Origin: Vicugna pacos
Lineage: Eukaryota; Chordata; Mammalia; Artiodactyla; Camelidae
Reading direction: 5' to 3'
Assembly: GCF_048564905.1 (NCBI RefSeq)
Contig: NC_132998.1
Location: 59,406,484-59,470,483 of the forward strand
Length of the DNA: 64,000 bases
Position numbers and translations under genes: made by a program. Of the stretch, positions 45,345-58,114 are shown in pieces. Below the pieces are notes generated by a model. That model saw nothing but the letters and a program-made list of their open reading frames with translations. It was not told the origin of the DNA and ran no database searches. Each line of letters opens with the position of its first letter. The first letter of the stretch is position 1.

Positions 45345-45430
45345 TAGGTTACAGTCCTGGCTCTGCTGCTACCTAATCAAGTCACTTAACCTCTTTTAGC
45401 TTTGGTTTTCTCACTATGAAACAATTTGGA
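45345..45430 (+). repeat. MIR fragment
   Basis: CAGTCCTGGCTCTGCTGCTA, then CAAGTCACTTAACCTCTTTT is the sense MIR core. Confidence 0.6.
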
Positions 45431-45654
45431 AAAATAACCCCTGCCCTTTGAAGCTCAAAAAAAACCAAGGTATATGAAAAGTGATTTGTAAAACTATAAC
45501 ACAGAATATAATGTTTCACTAGAGGCCTTTCCTCTAGGACAGAATCTGGTACTGTAATCTGGTACCATACCTCTAACAAGATGCTATATTCTGCACAGTA
45601 AAAGGGCCTTATATTAAAACATCCTTTTTTAAAATCAAATCCCAAGTTGTTGTG

Positions 45655-45714
45655 GGGCAGGGGGAAGAGGGAGACGGGAAAGGAGGAGGGGAGGGGAGGA
45701 GAGGAGGAGGAGAG
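45655..45714 (+). repeat. Purine-rich (GGA/GGGA) tract
   Basis: About 60 bases with almost only G and A (GGAGGGGAGGGGAGGAGAGG). Low-complexity with G-runs. Confidence 0.9.
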
Positions 45715-46049
45715 CCGTTTCCTTTTGGAAGGCAGTTCTGGAACATGCAGTCAGTGAAGAAGCACACTCTGTTCCCAGACTCTAGACAACCTGGTATGTA
45801 TAAAGAGCAAGACTCAAAGAAAGGCAGAAGAATCAGCACCCATTCATTAATAAAATTAAATACACAGTGAGTGTTCAAAGCATGATCCTAAAATTCTAAA
45901 TTCTAAGCTGCAAATACCAAAATAGTAGTTAAGAGACCCAGAAGGGTCCGTTTGTCTATTGCCAGAGAAAGAAGGACCTGCTAAAATTCAGATCCAGAGT
46001 CAAGATGAAAAGAAGGAAGTAGAGGTAAGAGAAGAGAAGTTCTCTCTGG

Positions 46050-46345
46050 GATCACACTGATCCACCAACTAAAAATCATACGCTAAATGCAACTGTGGTA
46101 TCCTAGACTGGATCTTGGAACAGAAAAGGGACATCAGTGGGAAAACAAACAAAATCTAAATAAAGTTTGGAGTTTACTTAGTAGTATACCAACATTAATC
46201 TCTTAGTTTTGACAAACATAACACAGATATGAGACGCTAACATTAAGGGCAACTGGTGAATGGTATGGGAGAACTCTCTTTATTATCTGTGCAACTTTTC
46301 GTAAGTCTACAATTATTCCAAAATAAAAAAGTTTATTTTGAAAAC
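46050..46345 (+). mobile_element. Old L1 3'-end fragment
   Basis: GAAAAGGGACATCAGTGGGA, GTTTGGAGTTTACTTAGTAG, CTCTTAGTTTTGACAAACAT and TACAATTATTCCAAAATAAA are the 3' end of an old L1 (L1M class). Confidence 0.65.
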
Positions 46346-46959
46346 TCATAGATTTGACTCTCCAGAAAGATACACGAATCAATTACTAAAACATATCAAG
46401 GGTCAGGTTTTTCACACTGAAGCACTACTATGTGTTCAAAAGAAAGGACTAATTCCTATAAATGATTAATTATGAGGAACAAATAATAATGGTCGTCTAA
46501 TAAATTCAAATTGTAAGATGACTTCTGGTATAAACAATATAATGAACAATAAAATAATGTTGCAAAGACTTGAAAAGAGGAATTCCTAATTCTTTTTAAA
46601 ATCACACATACCAAAATCATCTATGAGAATTCAAATTTGATTATTTTATCAATATGCACATTCAACCCTTCACAATCCCATAACTTTCTCTTCTATCTCT
46701 GTATCAAGTGTGTAAACATGAGTTAAATTATCTCTCAAATAATCTGCTTTAGAAGTCAAAAATAACACCAAAAAAAAAAGGTAATATCTTCTATTTAATC
46801 TGAATACTGGCAGGTTACAGGCAGAAAAAATGAAGTATTTTCCTGGGTTGGTCAACCTGGTAGTTTACAAAAGATAACCTTATGAAAATCCAAATTGAAC
46901 TACTAAAACATGTAAAATAAAGGGGCTCTGTATTGTGTAACAATACTTATAAAATGGTG

Positions 46960-47160
46960 AAAACATGTCTGCATCATCTTATTTAATTCTTAAAACAAAG
47001 CTATGTGGAAGGTGCTATTATTATACTACTTTGTAGAGGAGAAAATTGAGCATTAGAGAAATTAAGCAATGTGCCCAAGGTCATCGATAAGTAAAGGTAG
47101 AACAGAAATTGGAACCCAGTTCCATGTCAATCGACAGCCTGAGCCCTCAACCACTGTTAT
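46960..47160 (-). repeat. MIR SINE
   Basis: TGTAGAGGAGAAAATTGAGC, GCAATGTGCCCAAGGTCATC and GGAACCCAGTTCCATG are reverse MIR. Confidence 0.65.
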
Positions 47161-47584
47161 GTAGTGCGTTTTTCTTCTTTCATAAAACATACCAGTTGTC
47201 TGTGTTTAAAAATGACACTATATTAACAGTGCTATCTATGTGACGTGGCTGGGAAAAAATGATGCATATGCTTACTAACCAGGGGGAAATCCAGGTGATT
47301 TCAGAGAATAGCATATGGCTTTTCAGAACTCTAGACTCTGGAAAGGCTCCCTATATTCAAATTCCAAAAGAAATAGAGACTCTAACAGACAACAGTGTAA
47401 AGTCACATGTAAAGGTCATTCAAAGGGCTCCTCCCAGAGGCTGGAGGCAGTCTGGAAGGATACCGCACGTGGCTCTCAATGCGGGAACATCCACACTGAA
47501 CAGGCAGAGAGCACCTGTACAACGTCCTTCCTGCTCCCTGGTACTCCGCCAGGGGTTCTTACCTGGTACTAGGGAGATTCTGGG

Positions 47585-48010
47585 TGGATTCATCTGTTCA
47601 TTCATCGAACTACTATTTATCGTGCACCTATTTATGCTGGGCACTGTGCTAGGTGATAGAGCAGTAAAATGAACAGGTAAGGTTCCTGCTCTTACAGAGT
47701 ATATGTTCTAGCGGGGAAGATATACATTCTGTGTATTACAATTTCTGGTGGCACATTATGTGAAGGAAAATACATTGAAATAAGAGAAGAGAGAGTGACG
47801 GGGTGGTAATTTTAGGCCGAATACATAGGGAAGGCCCTTCTGAGGAGATAGCTGACTCTTATGCGGAAACCTAAATAATACAACATATCATGAAAAGATG
47901 TGGAGAAAGCATTCCAGGCAGCACAAATAGCAAGTGCAGAGGCACTGAAGTAAGGAAGGGCTTGTCTTGAGAAGGAAACTAAGACATAAGAAATGAGGAA
48001 TCTATATGCT
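47585..48010 (-). repeat. L2 3'-end segment
   Basis: CATTCATCGAACTACTATTT, GGGCACTGTGCTAGGTGATA, GAAAGCATTCCAGGCAGCAC and AGCAAGTGCAGAGGCACTGA are reverse L2 landmarks. Confidence 0.7.
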
Positions 48011-48034
48011 GAACTATACGATGCAGTCACTGGG

Positions 48035-48215
48035 CTGGATGTACTACTACAGTGACTCGTTTAATCTCAACAGGTATTTGAGGTTATGTATTGCCTCTAT
48101 TTCACAGATGAAGAAAAAGAGGTTCAAGGAGGTTAAGTAACTGTTTGCACAGCTAGTAAAGGGAGAGCCAGAGTTCAAACCAAAGGCTGTGCTCTTTCTA
48201 CTACATCATATTTAA
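48035..48215 (-). repeat. MIR SINE
   Basis: CTATTTCACAGATGAAGAAA, GGTTAAGTAACTGTTTGCAC and CCAGAGTTCAAACCAAAGGC are reverse MIR, directly after the L2 segment. Confidence 0.7.
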
Positions 48216-50259
48216 TGCCAGAGTCACAGCAAAGATATTAATAATTAGACATAAATAAATAAGTAAATAAATCAAACTCCCACATCCTCAAAAATCTGGG
48301 GCTCACCATTTAATTCTGGGTAGTTACTCATCAGCCCCTTGAAGTAATCTCCAATTGCAGCAGACAGATCTCAAACTGCCAGCTACATCGATGTCATCAG
48401 TCGGTTTCCTGAGCATCTATAAGGAATGCTCACACGCCCCCTCACATAAGATCTGAGCATAGCGTGTCTTTGCTCTGCACGTCTGAATGGGTGGAGACAA
48501 ACTGGGAATGTGTCTCCTTCAGACTGGCAGGGCCATCTGAACAATCCCTTCCAAAGTGAAAGGTACCAGGGACAGCATTCTCCTTGCCACATCAGTTCTG
48601 CATGTTCCCCCAGAAAACGCGGGCAGCTTCGAATCCCCTTTGCTATTCCCTGGCTTTACTACCAGTGCCGACATTTTGCACCCAACTATGCTGCCAGAAG
48701 TGGCCAAAAAAAGGTTTTCCTTTAAAACTGTATTAGAATACTTATTCCTTCCGCATCTTTATAATATAGACTTGAAAACACACAGCATGGTATAATAATC
48801 ATGACTGAAACAATAAGGGAGGCCTGTATACTCATATAAATTCTGTACATGCTTGGAAATATTTAGAAAGTTTTTTCTATTAAAGTACTTCCTATTTAGC
48901 TTCTTGATTTTTTGAAATTAACTTTCAGTGTTTGTATAATTAATAACATTTCACTTAACTGATATTTTGAAAAAAAATAAAAGGTAAATTCTGATTAAAA
49001 TCATTTTTAAATGAAAGAATTTTTTTCTCAGGGAAGAATGAAGTGATTAAAAATTAAAAACTTGGTAAAATGGGTTAAAAAATACACACACAATCTGAAA
49101 ATTCTAATGTTTGTATATAAAGTTCTCCATGGGTATTTAAAGAAAAAAAAACCAATAATTTCTCACCCTTATATCATAGGTGATATAAAATTTTATCTAT
49201 TTTTCTCAAAAAAATTAAAAGAATATTTAAAAATAAATTTGGTAAAGGTTATAATAAAAGTTTTCTTTTCTGTAGAAGAATGAGAGCCATAAAATTAAAT
49301 TTCACGCAGCATATGAGGAGTGAAAGCTAAGTCTATCAGCTAAAATTGTTGGAAGGGTTAAAATTATCAATATCAAATACAGAAAGGAAAAGTCAGTCTA
49401 TTACAAAACAGTTGCACATTTAACTACTGTAGGAATTTCCCACTTCTGACCCCCCCAGGTTTAGTAAAGACATCTCAAAAGTAAACATACAAGTAACTAC
49501 AAGGGGGGTCATGTTGTTAGAACTGCAACTTCATATTTCCTAAAGTTTGTGTGGTCAAATCTGCAAGAGGAACATTTCATTACGCAGGTTTTGCACAAAA
49601 TTTTACGAAACAAACCTGCACTAAGTTAAAGCAGAACTGAAATCAATGCTTTTTCTGACCACTTCAGGGATGATTTCTATACATTTTCCTATTATAGAAT
49701 CCTCCTTTTTATTTAGATGTTTGGCTCCTTCAACACACTCCCCGGGTCGAAGGGGATATTCCAGCTCTAAAGCTAAAATGGAAGCAGAATGCTAAGTGGT
49801 CAAGTTACCACTTACTGCATCTTTGGAGAACAGAAAGATGCAGAGGGTGCCACATCTTTCATCAGAATGCTTATTTTAAAAATGTCCCGGATACTAGCTT
49901 ATAGTTTCCCTCTCCCTGCATTTTCAAGTCATCCCAATATTAGTAACTCCCTTTCCTAAGCAGTCGCATTGTAGTTATTTCAGAAAAGTGCACTGGTTTT
50001 GTCTGACACACTGCATGATGCACAAGCAAGACCCCTCTTTCTGTGGCTCTTCTGCCTCTCTGGGGCATGAAAACAGCCAGAACTACAGCAACAGCTGGGG
50101 ATCATTAAACTGACAGAAATAGCTTAGGAGACTCCACTGGTGTGTGAGTGGGGGGAGGAGAGGCTCAGTATCAGATTAAAAAAATCAAAAGGGCAACAGG
50201 AAAGGGGGGGTGGGGATACGTAAAGTCCAAGCAGTGCATCACACGCAGATTTCCTTTAC

Positions 50260-50375
50260 ACAGCCTTGACACAGCCTTTGCACAGCCTTGGCACAGCCTT
50301 GGCACAGCCTTTGCACAGCCTTGGCACAGCCTTGGCACAGCCTTGGCACAGCCTTTACACAGCCTTTGCACAGCC
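50260..50375 (+). repeat. 11-bp minisatellite, about 10.5 units
   Basis: Units ACAGCCTTGGC and ACAGCCTTTGC alternate irregularly, with two further variants (TTGAC, TTTAC) at the third- and second-last bases. All ten full units are exactly 11 bases with no indel. Confidence 0.97.
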
Positions 50376-51309
50376 GACGGGACGCACCGAAGCACACAAA
50401 GGGACAGGTGACTGCAGCCTAACTTGCCTAGCCCCCACCTATTCTCGGGTGGAAGGGTTAGTCAAACCTAAAAATGTGGGCCAGTGAAGACAGGCTGCGG
50501 GAGGGGCAGGGGAGCTGTGGCATCTCAAAGGCTAACTCTAGGTCATCCCCAGTCTGGAGGAATCACTTAGAGGATGTGAGTCAGTTCTGGGGCTGTGCAG
50601 ACAGTAAGAATCAACCCCAAGATGGGGTAGAGGCAAAGGGAATGAGAATACATGCCAACGCCTAAGTGGACTCAGAGACCAAACTGGCCCCAAGGCATCC
50701 CCTCAACTGGGGAGGACCAAACACTAGATGAAATGCAGGCTCTCGAGCTGTTCGGGCTGTTCGGGCCAGAGCACAGCCACGCCTCCAATGCTAGCTTTGT
50801 AACCTGGCAGGCCTCCGAAGGTCAGTACAGGAATGTGCCATCTGCCTGGCCCACTGCCCGAGTGTGTTCAGCACATATCTGAATGCCCTAGAAGAGCTTC
50901 AGCCAGATCACCTCATTGGAGTGGGCTGCATATCCTGATCTATGCCTTAAAGTCTGGTTAATCCAGGATCCTGGGGCACCCTCTCCATCCCCACACTTGC
51001 TGTGTTGTCATCTAATACCATCAAGGCCTCTCCCACAAAGGCATTTTCTTTATAACTAACCTTTTGGGACTGCAGTTTCAGACAGTTCCCCACCTGCAAG
51101 CCTGAACAGGAAATGATTCGATTGCAGATATTATGACTGCAACTCTCTTTGGCAAGAGTGTGTGGTAACTGTGAGATTGCACGAACTCCAGCTGAACATT
51201 TTATTTGATGCATCTAATGATTTACTAGAGAAGGCGCCAAGCTAATGGTTGTTCTCAACAAAAAGCAACCACTACACCACCCTCCTTCCAGAATGGGTTG
51301 CTTCTTTTC

Positions 51310-51487
51310 TTTCTTTTCTTTTCTTCCCTTCCTCCCTCCCTCCCTCCCTTTCTTTCTTTTGTTTCATGAGGGGAAGGTAATTAGGTTTATTTATTTATTT
51401 ATATTTGGAGGAGGTACTGGGGATTGTACCCAGGACCTCGTGCATGCTAAGCATGTGCTCTACCACTTGAGCTATACGCTCGCCACT
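51310..51487 (-). mobile_element. Camelid tRNA-Ala-derived SINE with tail and 14-bp target duplication
   Basis: On the minus strand it reads GTATAGCTCAAGTGGTAGAG, CATGCTTAGCATGCACGAGG, TCCTGGGTACAATCCCCAGT, then the TAAATAAATAAATAAACC tail and an A/G-rich end (CT-rich on the plus strand). The flank GGTTGCTTCTTTTC at 51296-51309 recurs at 51488-51501. The perfect target duplication and near-consensus body suggest a younger insertion than the copy at 36843. Confidence 0.9.
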
Positions 51488-51989
51488 GGTTGCTTCTTTT
51501 CAAACCCACAAAACTTGCAGGAAAATCTCTCCACGCGTATTTCCAAAACCTGGGTTTCTATAATGAATCCAAAAACCTCATAGTAATTGCCTCATTCTGA
51601 GTATTTTAAGTTAGTATTAAGAAGGATAGAGGATATACAAAAATAAATCCGTGAGAGGAGACTAAGAAAGAATTTAAACTATATGTACATACAGTTTATA
51701 CACACACACACACACACATCACATACAGTTCATTTAAAGGCTGCATAACATAAAAGGACAGGATATATTTTAATCAAACTATTGTGACTATAATCACTTC
51801 TCAGTGTACACAGCCTAGGTGGGAGTAATTGTATCAATAAATCTCTGAGCAACTTTTTACAGAATAAATTCTTTACCTGAAATGTAAAAAATTAATGTCA
51901 TACATATTTATAATCAATCACTATGTACATGCCTTGGTACTAGGTGAGAAGGTAGTAGGAACTGAGAAGGAAAATAACCCTATACATCT

Positions 51990-52160
51990 ATATAATACTT
52001 TACAAAGAGACTTTCACATATATGATCTTACTTGACCCTATGAGTTAGGATGGCAGACATTATACCCACTATGCAATGAAAGAAACTGGTTTGCCAAGCT
52101 GAGAGCAACTTAGCCAAGTTCCCCATTGGCAAGATCAAACCAAGAACTTCAAGTTCTTGA
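51990..52160 (-). repeat. Probable MIR fragment
   Basis: AATACTTTACAAAGAGACTT, ATTATACCCACTATGCAATG and GAAAGAAACTGGTTTGCC follow reverse MIR. Confidence 0.45.
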
Positions 52161-52549
52161 CTGTTGGCTCAGTGCCGAGCCCTAGCTGCCTACCACAAAA
52201 AGTCTCCTCTGCCCTCAAGGAATTAATCTCTGACACTTAATGTCTTGGCCAGTGTTTCTAGATGTACTAAGTTTCTTCCCAGAAAGCGTCTCACCAGTCT
52301 CTTGGTACAACATCATATACTGAATCTAATTCAACACCATTATGTGAAAGGTTATTTATTAATATCACTGACAATTAAAAGATGTGAGCTCCTTCTGAAG
52401 GTTATAATTATTAATGTGAGACTGAATAAAACTGAATTAGGACAGAGTGCTCAAAATGTATCTGTCACTTTGGGATAAACGCCACGTTTTGCTTATGGGC
52501 GTAATACTGCCCTCTAGTGCCAGGAAGCACAGTAACCTCAGCAGACTCA

Positions 52550-52950
52550 GCTAAACGCATATTAACAACCTACTATATAAAAGTGCGCTTTGCTAAGCAC
52601 TTTGGACAGGGCAGAAAGAAAAAAGGCTAAGCCTAACACACACATACACCCATAAAAACTATGTAAGACCCCCTCCAGGAACTTATAAATATAATGGAGA
52701 AGATAAGAAATGTAAAACAGATCACTGTAATCAAAGATAGGGTTGTAAGTGCTTTAAGAGTTTAACCAGGAAAACATACATCAACTGCAGATAATTACTC
52801 AAGTACAAAAAGGATTAGGTAAGCTTCACTTGAGCAGCAGCACATAAGCCATCTTTGAAGGACTTTATAAACTAAAGATGAACAGCATGAGCCAAGACAT
52901 GGAGGCAGGAAATACTATAAGGCTAAGAACAGAACCATACATTCCAATTT
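52550..52950 (-). repeat. Probable L2 fragment
   Basis: CTTTGCTAAGCACTTTGGAC, CAGGAACTTATAAATATAAT and GAGCCAAGACATGGAGGCAG follow reverse L2. Degraded. Confidence 0.45.
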
Positions 52951-53019
52951 AGCCAGAGCATTAAGTCTGTTAAAGGTACCTAGAAAGGCTGCCTAAGGTC
53001 AGAATGTGAAGAGTCTGGA

Positions 53020-53275
53020 ACTGTGCTATCCAATATGGTAGCCACTTGCCACATGTGCTTTTTAAATGTAATTAAAAATTCATCTTGAAAAATTGTGATG
53101 AACACTGGAATCTGACACAACATTGTAAAATGATTATAAATCACTAAAAAATGTTAAAAAAAATTCATTTTCTCAGTCACTTCAGCCACATTTCAAGTCT
53201 CCACAGCCACATGTGTCTAACAGCTACCATAGTGGACAGGACAGCTATAATCCTGGGCAGTGCTGTACCAGAAGG
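53020..53275. mobile_element. hAT-type MITE relic, split by an L1 fragment
   Basis: Left part TGTGCTATCCAATATGGTAG, CCACTTGCCACATGTGC. Right part CACATTTCAAGTCTCCACAG, CCACATGTGTCTAACAGCTA, ending near GGGCAGTGCTGTA. The inverted ends are recognisable. The L1 piece at 53084-53158 sits inside it. Confidence 0.65.
53084..53158 (+). mobile_element. L1 3'-end fragment nested in the hAT relic
   Basis: GAACACTGGAATCTGACACA, ACATTGTAAAATGATTATAA is the same L1 end as at 27367-27470. The flanks AAAAATTCAT at 53074-53083 and 53159-53168 form a target duplication. Confidence 0.75.
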
Positions 53276-56200
53276 TTGTATTAAACCAAAAAACATTAAT
53301 CTTTCAAGACTGATCAATCTTTCAAGTCTCACTCCTCCTAAAAATTGGAGATCTGACCCTTGCCAAAGTGTACTGATAAAGAAAACCACAGGTCCTAATG
53401 CCATAGGGGTAAATTTAAAAGTTTGATCCCTGTCCTTCCAGGCATTTCCAACTGTCAACTAAAACAATGAGAAAAGTATCACGCGTGGCCTCCTATAAAT
53501 CTACACAATTGTTAAAATGTGTGCCAGCTTTTAGAGTTTTTTTAATTAGAAAAAAGATAAGACAGAATTAAGAAAACTATGAAAGAAGAAAAAATTATTA
53601 GAGATTTACCTATAATAATAAAACACAAAACTAGGAAGAGTTATTTCCATTGAGTATCTCTGAGTATTTAAAGGAAGAACTATCTTTATCCTTCAGATAC
53701 CTGCTTCACCCTGAAAGGAGTAACACCAGGGTATTACAACCTTTATACTTTTACTATCTAATGCACAATCTATTTCTTTTGTGCTATTTACAAAATGATA
53801 GTCATTTTCAAAAAAACAATGCATATATATATATTTGTAGAAAATATAATGTGAGTCCTCTCAAGATCCACTAGACATACAGAATTTTAAGTACAGGTTG
53901 TAAGCACAGTATAAAACCAGGAAAGCATACAATTGCTTGGGGTAGTTTTCAAAATTAGCATTCTGACCCTACTTACGACAACAAGCCTGCGTTTCTTTTT
54001 TCTATACACTCCTGCACTTAAAACAAAGGTATTCTTAATGATCATATTGGGAATCTAAAACACTACAGTTCTCTGGAACACAGTCAACAGTAGCAAACCA
54101 AAGCTTTTAAGTCCTGAGCCCTACTGTCTCTGTGTCTCTTAAATAATCTTCCCTCTAATATTGCCATGGTGTTTCTTTGATATCAATCCAGAACACTTTG
54201 AGATATTCAAAGAAAAAATCAACTACCTCTCAGCTAGTATTTTAAAGTATTCTCTTTGCAAACTGGGCACCAGTAATAACTCATTCTCTCTTCAACGGTT
54301 TCATTCATTGCCAATTCCACATGCTCAAATCATCCTGTCAAATGTTAGTGAAGTTCCAAAGAGATCTCAAAACTTCAAAAAAAAAACCAAGTTTTTAGAA
54401 AAGCAGCATTTATGTAATCAATACTAGAGATTGTACATAAATTCTGATAATGGGTAACAGGAGATTTCCAAGCTAGGAGAAGGAAAATGTTGATAATTCT
54501 TTTCCATTCACATTTGATAGAATTTGGATAAAGTCACTATCCTTTTTTTCATAACCCAGAACCTTTCTGAAAGAATTTTTTTCCCCAGTTTTTCCAGAAC
54601 TTTCAGGGATTTTCACAAAGGAAAACTCCTTTATGGGTGTTCACCTAATAAACAGATTACTGCTATCCTTCACACACCTGAGTGTAATTCTACAGTTACT
54701 AAAAGATAGGTAAGGCCAGGGCACACTGTTCACTCTAACCAAAACTAACATGTAATCAAATAAAAAGCCTTCCAAGTGTTATTTTATTTTAAATTATGAT
54801 ACCCTAGTGATATGGGATCTCAGAGGTTATCTATCTCCTTTCAGTAGTTAACAGGCAGAAGAAACTGAAGTCATCACCAATAGCTCCCTATTTATTTTTA
54901 CAGTGCCTATGGCCAAAGTATGTTTTATTGATAAAACAGTGCATTTGACCCACATACAGGGGAAGAATCGCATCTTTCTAAAGAAAAGACTTTTCCTCCT
55001 TTTTCCATAATCTATGTTTGATACCATGAGCTCTGCGTGGGTGGAAGGAAAGGAATAAGAAAGTGAAACATCCTAAACGCTGTCCCCTCAGGTCATGAAG
55101 TAAAAGTATACCCCACAGGTCCTTGCTTAGTTATCTATCTGCTGAGTGGTCAATAAGCTTTAATAAAAACCCTGGGAGAATAAACCATCCAAAGCCAAAG
55201 CCTGGATGGCTACAGAGAAATAGGGAGGAGAAAAAAGACAGCAGTAAGCTGGGGAGGAAACGAAAGCATGCAAATCCCAAAGGGATAAATATGCCAACCT
55301 TCCCGCAAACGGTGATAAGGGGCCAGGCACACTGCCGAGTAGCTGTCCTTTCCGGGCTTCAGGACAATCCATGAGAGTGGCAGAATCCTGCAGGTGGGCT
55401 GATAAATCTTGGTCTCCTTCAGCATGCTGGGGGAGATGGGAGACGCCAAAGGCCAGTGTTGCAACAAACTCGTCTTTCTTTTCTCACTCTTTAAAGAGGC
55501 CATTTATTATTTGCAGAAGATCTGATTAGCATTACTCTAGGTTAAAGTGGGTACTTCATTCCTGCAGTGCTAAGAGTTGCAAGAACAACTAGACCCCAAC
55601 TTTACTCAGGGAGTGCGGCATTAAAAGCAGTGACAGCAGAAGGTCAGAATCAGTAAGCCTCCTGGAAAACATTTCTTCCTGTCAGCACTGGGCCTCCACA
55701 CAGACACCTCCCTCCTCTACCCAAATGCCAAAACGCAGGACTGGGACGATTTCAATGCGTAGAGCTGGAAGAGAAGAGGGTTCCCTTAGAGAAAATGCTC
55801 GTAGCAACCAACCAACCTCATTCACCCAAAATAGTAAACAGTTGGTTTCTCTGCTCAGAACCAAAAGGCTTCTGCCAGACAAGCAGTATCACATGACCAG
55901 GTTCTCTCTTCTCTCCTCCACCTTCCTCCCTTCTTGTGCAAAGTCTGCACCGAAGTAGAAGCAGCAGCTATAACACTATACAATTTTATTTCACTCGACA
56001 TTTGTTTTCAAAGTGTTTATAGATGAAAGATATCAAATTGGGAGGAAGGGAAGATACTAAGGGGGAAACTCAGGAAGAATTTACTTTGAAACAAGGCGTA
56101 TCACAGCACTAAGAAGGGTACCACATACATAGCGGCTAATTAGCAAGCGTGCCCAATGAATGAATAAATGAGTGAAGAGACAGACACTTCTTAGCAAAAT

Positions 56201-56999
56201 ATTTTGCTGATAAAAATTGCTATAAGATATAGCTCAGAATATATTTGACTTTCTCATTTAGAAAGAAAATAAAGGCCCTTAAGAAACTGGCCATAGTCAG
56301 AGACAGTGTATTATGACAAAAGTAGCAGCCCACCAAACCCCTGAGATTCCTTCTCTTACCTTGAGGATCCCACCTTACCTTACTGTTTAATTTTACTCCT
56401 TAGATGTCACAGTCCCGTCATTCAAATTATTCTGTAGGCAATCAGAGCAGCTACACTAACGGACTGAATTGAAAAACCTACCCAGCTAATTATGGAAACC
56501 ACTGCCACCATGACACTCACGGGTATTTTCACCTAAAGGGAGTGGTAGTGGGGAAAGGCTGGCAGCACAGCTGGTGCCAGATCCGCCACCTCATTCTTCT
56601 CCCCACCAGGTCCCTCAGCGTTTGGAAGCTGAGCAACGCACACAGTGTAGAGGCACAGAAGCAAGAACCTCTATGCTGAGCAATCTGTTCTGGTAGGAAG
56701 ACAGACAAAGTATAAGAATCCACTGTATCAACATCACCTGCCATGGCCCCTACTCCAGGGGCCAACCAGGGGGCTCTGAGAGTAGAGTCACTCACCCTCA
56801 TCTAGTCCCTTGCAATGCAATATGCTCAATAATTCAACAGTTGTGAAATGGAAATGAGAAAAAAAGAAAGGGAAAAAACCTCGAAGTCCTTAATTTAAGC
56901 AACATCTTTTCCTAATAAGACTATGTGAAGAGAGTTATTTGAAATGTCAGAATCCAAATACTCTTGATAAATAATTTGCTGTTGAGGATGAGGAACAAC

Positions 57000-57641
57000 T
57001 GGAACTTTCAGACATCACTGGGGAGAATGCAAAATGATAATGCTACTTTGGAAGACAGTCTGGAAATTTCTTATAAAGTTAAACTGACACTTATCATACA
57101 ATTCAGTAATCCCATTCCTTAGTATTTAAACAAATGGAAATGAAAAGATATGACCACACAAAGAGCTGTACGTGAATACTCACAGCAGCTTTATTTCAAC
57201 TGCCAAAAACTAGAAGGAAAAAAAAATGTCCTTCAACTTGTGAATGGAATAAAAGTTGTGGCACATCCATAAAATGAAATATTACTTAGTGATTAAAAAA
57301 ATCCAAACTACTGGTACAGACAACAGCATGTACGAGCCTGGAAAGCACTACGCTAAGTGAAAGGAGACAAATACGAAAAGACTACACACTGAATGACTGC
57401 ACATTTATATGAAATTTAGGGAAAGGCAAAACTGTAAGGGCAGAAGTAAGATCAGTGGTTGCCAGAAGCTGGGAATAGGGATGAAGACTGTCTACAAAGA
57501 GGTTCAAGGAACTTTTTGATGGAAATATTCTGTATCTCTTGATTGTGATGGTGGTTTATCTTTTACCAAAACTTACTGAACTGCACCCCTGTAAAGGGTG
57601 ACCATTACTGTGTATAACTTGATCTCATTTAAAAAAAAAAA
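57000..57641 (+). mobile_element. L1 3'-end segment, about 640 bases
   Basis: CACTGGGGAGAATGCAAAAT, CATACAATTCAGTAATCCCA, ATACTCACAGCAGCTTTATT, CAGTGGTTGCCAGAAGCTGG and ACTTACTGAACTGCACCCCT run to a poly-A at 57630-57641. This is the ORF2 tail and 3' UTR of an old L1. Inert. Confidence 0.8.
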
Positions 57642-57664
57642 CAGATTATGAAGCGTTATGCCTA

Positions 57665-57915
57665 GAGGCAGAATGGAATCTTAGTTAAGAATGTAGGCTC
57701 TAGAGCTAAACTGCCCGGGTTTAAATCTTGGCTCTACTGCTTACTAGCTGCATGACCTTGAGATGCTTAACATCTCTATGCCTCATTTCCTCATCTACAA
57801 GGTGGGATAGTAGGATTCTCTCACAGGGTTGCTGTAATAAATGAGGTAATACACGCAAAGCACTCAGGACAGTGCCTATCCTATAATCACTCAGTAAATG
57901 CAAGCTGATGTCATC
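57665..57915 (+). repeat. MIR SINE, nearly full length
   Basis: GAGCTAAACTGCCCGGGTTT, TACTAGCTGCATGACCTTGA, CATTTCCTCATCTACAAGGT, CACAGGGTTGCTGTAATAAA and CTCAGTAAATGCAAGCTG cover the consensus end to end. It follows the L1 tail directly. Confidence 0.8.
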
Positions 57916-58114
57916 ACACAATCACGTACACACACACACAAACACGTCTGCACAGGAGAGTGAAAGGATGGTCACTATCTGGGTAGTAGGAAAGGGTGAT
58001 TTTATTTTCTGTCCCCTTCTGTTTATCTGTATCTTTTAAATTTTCTACATTAAACAACTATTGCCTTTATAATAAGCAAAAAAAATATTTTTTTTCAAAT
58101 AAAAAAGAAAAAAC

